A stretch of DNA of 64,000 nt, from positions 1-64,000 of the forward strand of contig NZ_MVAR01000019.1 in the NCBI RefSeq assembly GCF_001999325.1. Direction: 5' to 3'. A program made the translations under genes and the position numbers. The stretch comes from Thioalkalivibrio versutus (GTDB lineage Bacteria > Pseudomonadota > Gammaproteobacteria > Ectothiorhodospirales > Ectothiorhodospiraceae). Position 1 is the first letter of the stretch; each line of letters starts with the position of its first letter. The notes beneath the pieces were generated by a model that was given only the letters and a program-made list of their open reading frames with translations, searched no databases and was not told the origin of the DNA. This document shows, piece after piece, positions 29,863-37,891 of the stretch.

Positions 29863-29952
29863 GTGCCGGTCGAGCGCGATCCGTGCGCGGCGGGCAACGG
29901 ATGAGGGCGCTCACCCCCGTCGAGCCCCCGACCGGCCTTGTTGGCTAGAACG

Positions 29953-29987
29953 AAAAAGGCCCCGCGGATCTTCGTCCGCGGGGCCTT
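29953..29987 (-). terminator. Rho-independent terminator of the carbamoyl/amide operon
   Basis: AAGGCCCCGCGGA (29956-29968) pairs perfectly with its inverse at 29975-29987 around a six-base loop. On the minus strand the stem runs into five T (complement of A 29953-29957). It lies 29 bases after the amidotransferase stop codon and closes the eight-gene minus-strand unit. Confidence 0.9.
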
Positions 29988-30015
29988 CTGGGTCACTCGA
30001 GGCTTGCACCCGTGA

Positions 30016-32034
30016 TCAGGCGTGCCAGCCGAACTCCTCGGCCTTTTGCCGCGCCAGCGCCGGGATGTCGGTGGCGACGAACTTGTCGTGCAGCACCTGG
30101 ACCCCGATCATGTGGTTGATCACCGCGTCCAGCTGAACCTGGGTGGCGGCCGGCGTGTCCTCGGACTCGTGCAGCTCAAACACCTGACGCACGCCCTCCG
30201 GGTCCAGCAACCCGGCCTCGGCGACCTTCTCCGGGGACAGATAGCGATCGGCCAGGGCCTTCATCGCCGCCCACTTGACCGGGTCGGTGTGCGCGGGCGG
30301 CGCCATGAAGGCGAACTTCTCGCGCTCGTAGAGCACCTTCGGCAACAGGCCCTTCATCGATTCGCGCAACACGTACTTCTCGGTGGAGCCCTTGATGCGC
30401 ATGGTCGGCGGCAGGTGGGCGGCGAACTCGGCCAGGTGGTGATCGAGGAACGGCGGACGCGCCTCCATCGAATTGGCCATGTCCATGCGGTCGCCGCCCC
30501 AGGTCAGGATCTGGCCCTCCAGCATGGTCTTGATCCAGACGTACTGAGCCTTGTCCAGCGGATGCCGGCCTTCCAGCATGTCGTCATCCAGGGCGTTGGC
30601 AATCGCCTTGCCCGGCTTGTAGTCCTGCATGCGCTCGCGGCGCTTCGGGTGCAGCAGGCCCGGCACGTGGTCGGCCGCGGCCAGCCACGGCTGCAGGCAG
30701 GACGGGGTGAAGCCCATCATCTGCGTGAAGTCGGGGTCGTTGACCTCGTCCTCGGCCAGCATCGCACCAGAGACCAGCTCGTTGGACTCGTTCAGCATCT
30801 GCTGCCAGGCCTGGCGGTCGGCCTCCGGCAGGGTATCCAGGCCGTGCAGGAACATGTCGCGGCGGAAGGCCGGATAGCCGCCGAACAGCTCATCCGAACC
30901 CTCGCCGGTGACGACGACCTTGTAGCCGGCCTTGTTCACGTGGCGGCTCATCAGCAACTTGGCGACACCCAGGGTGTTGTAGATGGTGCGCTCGGCGTGC
31001 CAGAGGGCCTCTTCGAAGTTGTCGTAGAGGTGGTTGGCGTCCAGGGTCATGATGTCCTGGTCGGCACCCACGCTCTCGGCCATCTCGCGGGCGATCGCGG
31101 TCTCGTCATAGTCGTCGTTGTCGAAGCCGATGGTGAAGGCCTTGACCGGCGCCTGCTGGCTGGCCGAGGCCAGCCCCAGGGTGATGCAGGAGTCGATCCC
31201 GCCGGAGAGGTAGCAGGCGACCGGCACGTCGGCCTCCAGGCGCAACTGCACTGCCTCCATGAGCTGGTCGCGCACGCCCTCGATCCAGTACGCCTCGTCG
31301 GTCTCGCTCTCGGGCGGGCGCTCGGAGGCCAGCGGGAAGTCCATGTCCCAGTACTTCTCCTGGCGGATCTTCAGCTTCCCGTGGGCGCGCTCGACGATCA
31401 CCATGTGGCCGGGCTTCACCTGCTGGATGCCTTCGAAGGCGGTGGTGCCGGGCACCATGGTCTGCATCAGCTGGTGGTACAGGCCGTCATCGGAAAACTG
31501 GCGCGGCACATCGGGGTTGGCGAACAGCACCTTCAGCTCGGAGCCGAACACGAAGCTGCCGTTGGCCTCGGTGAAGTACAGCGGCTTGATGCCGAAGCGG
31601 TCGCGGATCAGGATCAGCCGGTCGTGCTTGCGGTCGTACAGCGAGATCGCGAACTCGCCACGGAAATGCTTGACCGCGTCCTCCAGCCCTTCGCGCTGGT
31701 ACAGGTGCATGACCATCTCGGAGTCGCTCTTGGTGCGGAACTTCACCCCGCGCGACGTGAGATCCGTGCGGATGCGCTTGTAGTCGTACAGCTCGCCGTT
31801 GACCGCGGTCATGATCTCGCCGCTGTCCATGCAGAACGGCTGACGGCCGCGGTTCTCGTCCAGGTCGATAATCGACAGACGCGCATGGGAAAAGCCCACA
31901 CCGCGGTCATCCTGGGTGCGGTAACCGAAGCCGTCGGGGCCGCGGTGATACTGGATCGCGGCCATGTTGACCAGGGTTTGCGGGTCGACCTTGCGGGTCG
32001 GGTCGGCGTGAAAGATTCCTGCAATGCCACACAT
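30016..32034 (-). CDS. asnB: AsnB-type glutamine-dependent amidotransferase (asparagine synthetase family)
   Basis: Class II glutamine amidotransferase of 672 residues: catalytic Cys2 (MCGIAG), NGELYDY, then the ATP-pyrophosphatase domain with SGGIDS near residue 270 and GEGSDELFGGYPAF. It transfers glutamine-derived ammonia to a carboxylate activated by ATP. It is about 120 residues longer than E. coli AsnB (554), through extra sequence at about 395-450 and the C-terminus. It ends an operon with a carbamoyltransferase paralogue, a symporter and two hydrolases. The acceptor may therefore not be aspartate; an AsnB-like enzyme also makes the terminal amide of the osmolyte N-acetylglutaminylglutamine amide. 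Confidence 0.88.
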   Translation of the reverse strand: MCGIAGIFHADPTRKVDPQTLVNMAAIQYHRGPDGFGYRTQDDRGVGFSHARLSIIDLDENRGRQPFCMDSGEIMTAVNGELYDYKRIRTDLTSRGVKFRTKSDSEMVMHLYQREGLEDAVKHFRGEFAISLYDRKHDRLILIRDRFGIKPLYFTEANGSFVFGSELKVLFANPDVPRQFSDDGLYHQLMQTMVPGTTAFEGIQQVKPGHMVIVERAHGKLKIRQEKYWDMDFPLASERPPESETDEAYWIEGVRDQLMEAVQLRLEADVPVACYLSGGIDSCITLGLASASQQAPVKAFTIGFDNDDYDETAIAREMAESVGADQDIMTLDANHLYDNFEEALWHAERTIYNTLGVAKLLMSRHVNKAGYKVVVTGEGSDELFGGYPAFRRDMFLHGLDTLPEADRQAWQQMLNESNELVSGAMLAEDEVNDPDFTQMMGFTPSCLQPWLAAADHVPGLLHPKRRERMQDYKPGKAIANALDDDMLEGRHPLDKAQYVWIKTMLEGQILTWGGDRMDMANSMEARPPFLDHHLAEFAAHLPPTMRIKGSTEKYVLRESMKGLLPKVLYEREKFAFMAPPAHTDPVKWAAMKALADRYLSPEKVAEAGLLDPEGVRQVFELHESEDTPAATQVQLDAVINHMIGVQVLHDKFVATDIPALARQKAEEFGWHA

Positions 32035-32129
32035 GGCATGTCTCCTTGGTTATCCGTTCGGGGCGAGCGGGGCGCGGGCCGGGCAGGCCCGGCGCGCCAC
32101 GCCGCTCGCGATTCAACTAAAAGGCGGCG

Positions 32130-33212
32130 TCAGCCGTCCGGGGTATCCATCACCGCGCTGATGCGGCGTACCACCGTGGTCAGCAGCGCCATGCGCACGA
32201 ATACGGCCCCGCGAGCCTGGGCGAAATACCAGTTGTGCGGGGTGGCATCGAGGTCGGTGGACAGCTCTTCACCTCGCGCCAGCGGATGCAGGACCACTGC
32301 GCCCTCCTTCAGCGGGGAGTGGCGATCCAGCTTCAGCCCCTCGCCCATCGCCTCGAAGGTGTCACCCACCCAGGCGATCGCGTTGATGTACACGACATCC
32401 AGATCCGGCAGCGCCGGGTCCAGGTCGTGCACCACGCGTAGCGAGATCCCGGCCTCTTCCAGTTCCTCGCGCTGACCCGGATCGAAATTCTCGTCCTCGC
32501 GCGAGACGAGCACGATCTCGTCGATCGCCTGCGGGAACAGGCTCAACAGGCGCAGCAGGGAGCGCACCGTGCGCATGCGCGAGGGCACCCCGATGATGCC
32601 GACCTTGATGCGCTGCTCCGGGGCCACCTCGCCGGTGAACAGCTCCGGGCGCCACTTGGCCAGGGCGTAGACGTCCGCCAGCGCCTGGGTCGGGTGTTCG
32701 TCGATCCCGTTGCCGGCGTTCACCAGCGGGATGCGCAGGTTCTCCAGCATGTTGTGCGCGGCCTCGCCGTCGGAGGAGCGCAGGACCAGAACATCGCCGT
32801 AGTTGTTGAACATCTCCGCGATGTCCGCCAGCGATTCCCCCTTGGCAATACCGGTGCTCTTGGGGTCGGTAATCGACATGACCGAGCCGCCCAGGCGGTG
32901 CCAGGCACTCTCGAACGACAGCCGCGTGCGCGTGGACGGCTCGTAGAACGCGCTGATCAGGATCTTGCCCGCCAGCGGCAGGTGCATCAGCGCCGGCGTG
33001 GTCTCGTACTGCGCCGCCAGGCGGAACAGCTGCAGCAGCTCGTCGCGCGAGAACTGCTGGCTGGAGACCACATGCGAGGCCGCCAGCTTGAGAAGCGGGT
33101 CGGGGTCTTCCTCCACCGCCGCCAGCAACGCCTTCGGCCGGTCGGTACCGGCGGCGCCGTCTTTCGGGTGGAGCACGTGCAGGGGATCTTCGGTGTAGTT
33201 CACCAGAGGCAT
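32130..33212 (-). CDS. aspartate carbamoyltransferase paralogue with altered substrate site
   Basis: A 360-residue carbamoyltransferase with about 40 extra N-terminal residues. Carbamoyl-phosphate residues are kept: EPSTRTRLSF (S93-R97), Lys124 in IAKGES, Arg145 and His173 in DEHPTQ. Arg214 (MRTVRSL) matches ATCase Arg167. The Arg229 and Gln231 ligands of aspartate, in the TRVQ motif, are replaced by INAIA (276-280), and HPLPR is HPLARGEEL. So it should still bind carbamoyl phosphate but use another, less acidic amine than aspartate. It overlaps the small membrane gene start-to-stop and precedes the amidotransferase. A divergent true PyrB is a less likely alternative. Confidence 0.82.
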   Translation of the reverse strand: MPLVNYTEDPLHVLHPKDGAAGTDRPKALLAAVEEDPDPLLKLAASHVVSSQQFSRDELLQLFRLAAQYETTPALMHLPLAGKILISAFYEPSTRTRLSFESAWHRLGGSVMSITDPKSTGIAKGESLADIAEMFNNYGDVLVLRSSDGEAAHNMLENLRIPLVNAGNGIDEHPTQALADVYALAKWRPELFTGEVAPEQRIKVGIIGVPSRMRTVRSLLRLLSLFPQAIDEIVLVSREDENFDPGQREELEEAGISLRVVHDLDPALPDLDVVYINAIAWVGDTFEAMGEGLKLDRHSPLKEGAVVLHPLARGEELSTDLDATPHNWYFAQARGAVFVRMALLTTVVRRISAVMDTPDG

Positions 33213-33322
33213 CCTTTTTTCCAGTCGCGGATAAACAGGGCAATCAGCAGGATCGGGGTCAGGCTCGCCACCAGTGTGGCGATGATCACGATCACGGACA
33301 GGGCTGTAATGGAGATCGTCAT
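33200..33322 (-). CDS. 40-residue membrane protein, probable symporter accessory subunit
   Basis: A short gene starting at ATG 33322, which overlaps the symporter stop (ATGA), and ending 12 bases inside the carbamoyltransferase start. The product begins MTISITALSVIVIIATLV, is one hydrophobic helix of about 28 residues, and ends with the positive tail RDWKKG. This size and placement match the small accessory proteins found beside sodium symporters. It is probably inserted in the inner membrane with the symporter. Confidence comes from the double translational overlap, not from homology. Confidence 0.7.
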   Translation of the reverse strand: MTISITALSVIVIIATLVASLTPILLIALFIRDWKKGCLW

Positions 33323-34776
33323 GCGGCCACCTCGCCGTCCGGACGGGCCAGGCGGCCCCAGTCGAATGGCCGCGGCATCAGCCAGGTGCTCAGCACCATC
33401 ACGGCCAGCGAGACAGCGGCCCCGACCAGCGCGGCCACATAGAATCCAATCAGGAAGTAGCTGGCCAGGCCAATGCCCGACCCCAGTATCATCGACCAGG
33501 CCGCGCCCTGCGGGTTCGCCCGCTGCCAGTACAGCCCGGCGACGATCGGCCAGATCGCGGAGGCCACGAAGGCGCCGGTGAAGTACAGAAGCTCGGCCAG
33601 CGAGCCGACGATCGGCAGCTCGCCGCGGTAACTGGCCGCCAGCCAGGTCACGAGGCCCAGGAGCACCACGATCACCTTGGTCGCGTGGAACTGGTGCTGT
33701 TCGCTGGCCTGCGGGCGGATGTGGCCGCGGTAGATGTCACGGGTCACCAGGTCCGAGGTGGCCGCCAGCAGCGAGTCGAGACTGGAGGCGAGCGCGGCGA
33801 AGACCACGATGAACACCACGATCGCCCCGGTTAGGCCCAGCACCTCGGCGGCCACCAGCGGCCCGACCATGTCCGCGGCGGGCACGTTGAGGCCCAGCGC
33901 TGGCGTGGCCAGGGCGATGAAGCCGGCCACGATCGGGATTGGCAGCCACAGCAGGCCGCCAAAGAGGTAGGCCCGGAAGCCCACGTTGCGGCCGAAGGCG
34001 AAGGCGCGCGACCACCAGACATTGGAGTGGAAGATCTCGCCGACGCCAAACAGCAGATTGTTGAACAGGAACATGATCGCGGCCGGGAACAGCAGGTTCA
34101 GCAGCTCCGGGCGCTCTTCCATCAGGTTGAAGTGGATCGCCTCGAAGCCGACCTTGTCGATGGTCAGCCAGGCGATGAACGCCGCGCCGGCGATGATGAT
34201 GACGGTCTGGATGAAGTCGGTCCCGATCACCGCGCGCAGGCCGCCCAGCAGGGTGTAGAGCACGCAGACGGTCAAAATCACGGTCATGCCCACGCGGTAG
34301 TCGATGCCGGCCAGGGCGTTGATCAGCACGCCGCCGGCCATCGCCATCGAGACCAGCCAGCCGAAGGCGTAGATCAATGACACCACCAGGAACACCCGCC
34401 AGGTGAATTTGCCGTAGCGCAGCCGGATAAAGTCGCCGGAGGTAAAGCCCTCGGGCATCAGTTCGCGGATACGCCGCGCCAGCGGCGCGAACAGGATCAG
34501 GCCAAGCGCACCCAGCGAGTAGCCGAGCATGCCCCAGACGCCCAGTTGCAGCGCCAGCTGCGGGGCCGTCATCGTGGTGTTGGCGGTGACCCAGGTGGCC
34601 ATCGCGGTGGCGGTGGCCAGCGCCAGGCCAACGTTGCGCCCCGCCAGCATGTGATCCTCGGCGGTCTTGTTGCGACGACCCAGCCACCAGCCCAGCACCA
34701 CCCAGAGGACGCTGAACGCCGCCAGCAGCCCCCAGGCGATGGAGGTCGGGAGGATCGGGTCGTCGAGACCGGTCAC
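33319..34776 (-). CDS. sodium:solute symporter (SSS family)
   Basis: Inner-membrane sodium-coupled uptake system of 485 residues with about 12-13 hydrophobic helices. The SSS features are visible: LGWWLGRRNKTAEDHMLAGR near the N-terminus, TANTTMTAP, GGLRAVIGTDFIQ and ALASSLDSLLAATSDLVTRDIY (sodium site in TM8). The GTG start at 34776 overlaps the stop of the cysteine hydrolase and follows GGAGG. The substrate is unknown; the operon suggests a carbamoylated or amidated amino acid or ureide. Confidence 0.92.
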   Translation of the reverse strand: MTGLDDPILPTSIAWGLLAAFSVLWVVLGWWLGRRNKTAEDHMLAGRNVGLALATATAMATWVTANTTMTAPQLALQLGVWGMLGYSLGALGLILFAPLARRIRELMPEGFTSGDFIRLRYGKFTWRVFLVVSLIYAFGWLVSMAMAGGVLINALAGIDYRVGMTVILTVCVLYTLLGGLRAVIGTDFIQTVIIIAGAAFIAWLTIDKVGFEAIHFNLMEERPELLNLLFPAAIMFLFNNLLFGVGEIFHSNVWWSRAFAFGRNVGFRAYLFGGLLWLPIPIVAGFIALATPALGLNVPAADMVGPLVAAEVLGLTGAIVVFIVVFAALASSLDSLLAATSDLVTRDIYRGHIRPQASEQHQFHATKVIVVLLGLVTWLAASYRGELPIVGSLAELLYFTGAFVASAIWPIVAGLYWQRANPQGAAWSMILGSGIGLASYFLIGFYVAALVGAAVSLAVMVLSTWLMPRPFDWGRLARPDGEVAA

Positions 34777-35516
34777 GAAGCCTCCTGCACCTTCTTGATC
34801 TCGCGGATCGCCTCGTCGGTGGTCATCACGCGGGCGTAGCGGTCCTTGATGGTCGTGAGCGTGGCCTTCTGCATCTCCGGCGTCACCGTGGCCGTGGCGT
34901 CGTCCATCAGGGTGACATAAAAGCCCAGGTCGCAGGCATCCCGCACGGCGGTGGAGACGCACTCGTTGGAATACACGCCCACGATGAACAGCGCGCTGAT
35001 GTTCAGGTTGCGCAGGATGTAGTGGAGGTTGGTGGAGTTGAAGACCCCGCTGGCGGTCTTGTCCAGCACGATCTCGTCCCCGACCGGGGCCACCTGCTCG
35101 ACGAACTCGGCATCCTTGGAGCCGGGGGCCGCATGCAGGTTCAGGCGCTTGTGGCCCGGGCTGCGGTCGCGGCCATCATGCGTCAGCGAGCGGATGCGGG
35201 TATGGATCACCTCCAGCCCCTCTTCGCGGAAGGCGTCCTGCAGGCGGCGCACATTGGGCAGCACCGTCTGCTCCAGGCGATTGAAGTAATACTCCTGGGC
35301 CTCCAGCGGCACGCCAGAGTCGGCGGAGTTCGCGAACACGCCGTGGCCGCGCGCGGCATCCAGATACTGCAAGTCGATGCACAGCAGGGCGACATGGTGC
35401 TCCCGCAACTCCTGACGCAGCACCGGCGTGGTGATCAGGCTTTCCTGGTACTGCTCGCGCAGCGGATCCAGGGAGTCGTAGTCGGTCAACTGGGTGACGT
35501 TGTCGTGTTCGGCCAT
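34773..35516 (-). CDS. isochorismatase-like cysteine hydrolase (amidase)
   Basis: A 247-residue member of the cysteine hydrolase superfamily that includes nicotinamidase, ureidoacrylate hydrolase and N-carbamoylsarcosine amidase. The catalytic triad is complete: Asp48 (LLCIDLQ), Lys153 (VLDKTASGVF) and Cys186 (GVYSNECVSTAVRDA) with the preceding cis-peptide VGVYSN. It should release ammonia from an amide or ureido group. It is coupled to the symporter and 25 bases after the M20 hydrolase. Exact substrate unknown. Confidence 0.88.
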   Translation of the reverse strand: MAEHDNVTQLTDYDSLDPLREQYQESLITTPVLRQELREHHVALLCIDLQYLDAARGHGVFANSADSGVPLEAQEYYFNRLEQTVLPNVRRLQDAFREEGLEVIHTRIRSLTHDGRDRSPGHKRLNLHAAPGSKDAEFVEQVAPVGDEIVLDKTASGVFNSTNLHYILRNLNISALFIVGVYSNECVSTAVRDACDLGFYVTLMDDATATVTPEMQKATLTTIKDRYARVMTTDEAIREIKKVQEAS

Positions 35517-35541
35517 TCCGGGCGCTTCCTCTCGTCGCGAT

Positions 35542-36783
35542 TTATTGCCGAGCGGCCAACGCCAGGGCACTTTGCAGGGTCAGATTGGCGCCGGTCTCGA
35601 TGTCTTCCCAGTTTGTCCATTCCGCGGCGGAATGGCTACGCCCCTGCAGGCTCGGCACGAAGATCATGCCGGTGCGGGTGATGCGGCTCATGCTCTGGGT
35701 ATCGTGGGCTGCACCGCTGGGCATGGTGATGTACTCCAGCCCCATGCGTTCGGCCTGCGCCTCGATGGTCTGCACGACGCCGGGGTCACAGCGCACCGGA
35801 TCGATCTCGGAGAGGACGTCGAACTCGAACATCAGGTCGCGCCGGCGCGCCAGGCTGGACAGGGTGCGCCGGGCCGCATGGGCCAGCGCGGTCAGGACCT
35901 TCTCGTCGGTGTCGCGCACCTCGAAGGAGAAGGTCGCCATGCCCGGCACGGTATTCGCCGCCCCCGGTGCCAGCTCCACGCGGCCGATGGTGGCGCGCGA
36001 GTTCGGACTGCCGTGCTCCTCGATCAGGCGATTGATCTCGCCGCCGAACTCCGCCAGACCCTGGAAGGGATCGATGCGCATGTCCATCGGCGTGGTGCCC
36101 GCGTGGTTGGGCTGGCCCTTCAGGCGCACCTCCCACTTGAACAAGCCGGTGATCGCCTCGACCACCCCGACACTGAGGCCGCGCCGGTCCAGCACCGGGC
36201 CCTGCTCGATGTGGGTCTCGATGAAGGCATGCAGGCTGTGCGGATCGCGCCGCGCGGCCAGCGCGTCGTCGGCGTTCAGCCCCCAGTTGGCCATGGCCTC
36301 GACCAGGGTCACGCCTTCGAGATCACGCGCATGGCTGATGCTCTCCGGGGTCAGCTTGCCGGCCATTGCCTGCGAGCCGAACATGCCGCCGAAACGGCCC
36401 TCCTCGTCGGTGAAGTCGATCACCTCGAGCGGGTACGCGAGGTCGACCGCGTTCTCCTTGGCGGTGCGCAGCACCTCCAGCCCGATCAGCACGCCCAGCG
36501 CCCCGTCCAGCGGACCCCCACCGGGCACCGTATCCAGGTGCGAACCCATGGCCACTACCGGGCGCTTGCCGTCGTAGTCGAGGCGCCCGTGCAGGTTGGC
36601 GGCACCGTCCTGCCAGACATCCAGGCCGGCGGCCTCGAGGCGCCCGCGAAACCACTCGCGCCCGGCGCGGTCGCCGTCGCTGAACGCGCGACGATGCAGG
36701 CCCCGGTCGGCATCGCGGCCGATCTGCGCGAGATCGTTGATGTCCTGCTGCAGGCGCTGCATGTTGATCTTGAGATCCGTCAT
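35542..36783 (-). CDS. M20 zinc hydrolase, N-carbamoyl-L-amino-acid / allantoate amidohydrolase family
   Basis: A 413-residue dinuclear metallohydrolase that removes carbamoyl groups from N-carbamoyl amino acids or ureides. Metal ligands are visible: His82 and Asp84 (GSHLDTV), Asp93 (GPLDGALG), Glu128 (FTDEEG), HIEQGPVL, and GAAHDTQSM near the C-terminus. FVPSLQGRSHSAAEWT is the family end motif. The ATG at 36783 is chosen over upstream in-frame codons. It is the first enzyme gene of the operon. It could be an allantoate amidohydrolase, but no other allantoin gene is present. Confidence 0.9.
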   Translation of the reverse strand: MTDLKINMQRLQQDINDLAQIGRDADRGLHRRAFSDGDRAGREWFRGRLEAAGLDVWQDGAANLHGRLDYDGKRPVVAMGSHLDTVPGGGPLDGALGVLIGLEVLRTAKENAVDLAYPLEVIDFTDEEGRFGGMFGSQAMAGKLTPESISHARDLEGVTLVEAMANWGLNADDALAARRDPHSLHAFIETHIEQGPVLDRRGLSVGVVEAITGLFKWEVRLKGQPNHAGTTPMDMRIDPFQGLAEFGGEINRLIEEHGSPNSRATIGRVELAPGAANTVPGMATFSFEVRDTDEKVLTALAHAARRTLSSLARRRDLMFEFDVLSEIDPVRCDPGVVQTIEAQAERMGLEYITMPSGAAHDTQSMSRITRTGMIFVPSLQGRSHSAAEWTNWEDIETGANLTLQSALALAARQ

Positions 36784-36864
36784 GGATACCTCCGAAAGCG
36801 GGCCCACCCCGGATCACGCGAGAACGTTAGCTCGACACGGATCGGCAGGGCTGGACCAAGTGAA

Positions 36865-37272
36865 TCAGCTGCGCGGACGCCCGCGCAGGATGGCCCCGAT
36901 CAGGACCAGAAAGACGACTGCGCCCACGGCAAAAAAACCGAAGGCTCGGGCCAGGCTGTGATGCTCCACCGACACCATGGCTTGATCGGCCCAGGTGTCC
37001 GGATCGGCATCCGCGGCGCGCAGGCGAAACCGGTAGTCACCATCGGGCAGGCCGCTGATGACCGTGCTGGTATCGCCGCCCCGATAGAGGATGCGCGCAT
37101 CCGCGTGGACGGGACCCGAGGCCTGCTCCAGTACCACGGGCGCATCTGCCTCCCACGCCAGGGTGAAGCCGCCATCCGTTGAGCGCTCGGGTGGCGCATC
37201 AAACGTGGGCTGCGCACCCGCCGCCAGTGGAAGGCAGAGAAGAAACGGCAGCAGCACGCGAAACAATCGCAT
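36865..37272 (-). CDS. small exported membrane-anchored protein
   Basis: A 135-residue protein with an N-terminal signal peptide (MRLFRVLLPFLLCLPLAAGA) and a C-terminal membrane helix (about 108-130) followed by a short basic tail. The domain between is beta-rich with a fibronectin-III-like pattern (FTLAWEADAP, VISGLPDGDYRFRLRAAD), so it is expected to sit in the periplasm anchored at the C-terminus. I do not recognise a family. It lies 22 bases after the marR gene and 81 bases before the M20 hydrolase. Confidence 0.72.
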   Translation of the reverse strand: MRLFRVLLPFLLCLPLAAGAQPTFDAPPERSTDGGFTLAWEADAPVVLEQASGPVHADARILYRGGDTSTVISGLPDGDYRFRLRAADADPDTWADQAMVSVEHHSLARAFGFFAVGAVVFLVLIGAILRGRPRS

Positions 37273-37294
37273 CAGGGCCTCCGCGTCGGACGTT

Positions 37295-37831
37295 TCAGGA
37301 CTTGCCGTCGAACGGCTGCAGGCCGGCCTTGGGCTCGGTGGTATTCATCGCCTCGACCAGCAGGTCCAGGCCCTGGTCCAGCTCCACGAGACGTCCCTTC
37401 GGCAACGACTGCAGGGCGCGGTTCAGTTCGCCCTGCGGGGCGGCCGGCGCCCTCTCCAGCAGTTCCAGCCCGGCATCGGTGACGTAGAGCCGGACGATGC
37501 GCTGGTCCTTTTCCGGGCGCCGGCGCTCGATCAGACCCCGGTGTTCCAGCTTGTCCAGAAGATTGGACGTGGTGGAGGCATGCACCGATAGCCGGCGCGA
37601 CAGGTCGCTGACGTTCAGTCCCGGCGTGCGCTGCAACTCCCACAACGCCCACAGCTGCGAGGCGCTAATGCCACAGGCGCGCTCCACCGACCGCGAATGC
37701 CCCTGCAGGGCGCGGATGATCACGCGCAGCTGGCGGATCACCGACCGCGCGACATCCGGCTCGGCCGGCGCACCGGCAGGGGTGCCGGATTCATCCTGGG
37801 GTGCCTGGTGCACGGCTTGGGTGGAGGTCAT
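37295..37831 (-). CDS. MarR-family transcriptional regulator
   Basis: A 178-residue winged-helix dimeric regulator. The HTH is clear: GISASQLWALWEL, LNVSDLSRRLSVHASTTSNLLDKLEHRGLI and the wing RRPEKDQRIVRLYVT. It is the first gene of the minus-strand unit and has an AT-rich nested palindrome directly upstream, so it probably represses itself and the operon. MarR-type regulators (EctR) also control ectoine osmolyte operons in halotolerant bacteria, a suggestive parallel only. Start 37831 is preferred over a TTG at 37846. Confidence 0.9.
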   Translation of the reverse strand: MTSTQAVHQAPQDESGTPAGAPAEPDVARSVIRQLRVIIRALQGHSRSVERACGISASQLWALWELQRTPGLNVSDLSRRLSVHASTTSNLLDKLEHRGLIERRRPEKDQRIVRLYVTDAGLELLERAPAAPQGELNRALQSLPKGRLVELDQGLDLLVEAMNTTEPKAGLQPFDGKS

Positions 37832-37842
37832 GAAAACTTCTC

Positions 37843-37891
37843 GCAATAAATCATTCGTCTATTTATTTTTGTACAAAAATAGTTTTATTGC
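37843..37891 (-). promoter_or_regulatory. nested AT-rich palindromes, probable MarR operator
   Basis: An 18-base perfect palindrome TATTTTTGTACAAAAATA (37864-37881) is bracketed by GCAATAAA (37843-37850) and its inverse TTTATTGC (37884-37891). The segment is strikingly AT-rich for this genome and ends 12 bases before the marR start codon. It should overlap the promoter and is the best candidate for the regulator's binding site. Confidence 0.75.

Noticed and set aside
30022-32475. 817-codon plus-strand frame opposite the AsnB-type gene
   Set aside because: Antisense shadow of a gene with full family motifs.
32130-33212. Annotation as ordinary PyrB
   Set aside because: The Arg229/Gln231 region is replaced and the context is not pyrimidine synthesis, so the aspartate assignment is not supported, though not excluded.
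35542-36783. Dedicated allantoin-degradation operon
   Set aside because: The M20 hydrolase could be an allantoate amidohydrolase, but no allantoinase, ureidoglycolate enzyme or glyoxylate gene accompanies it.
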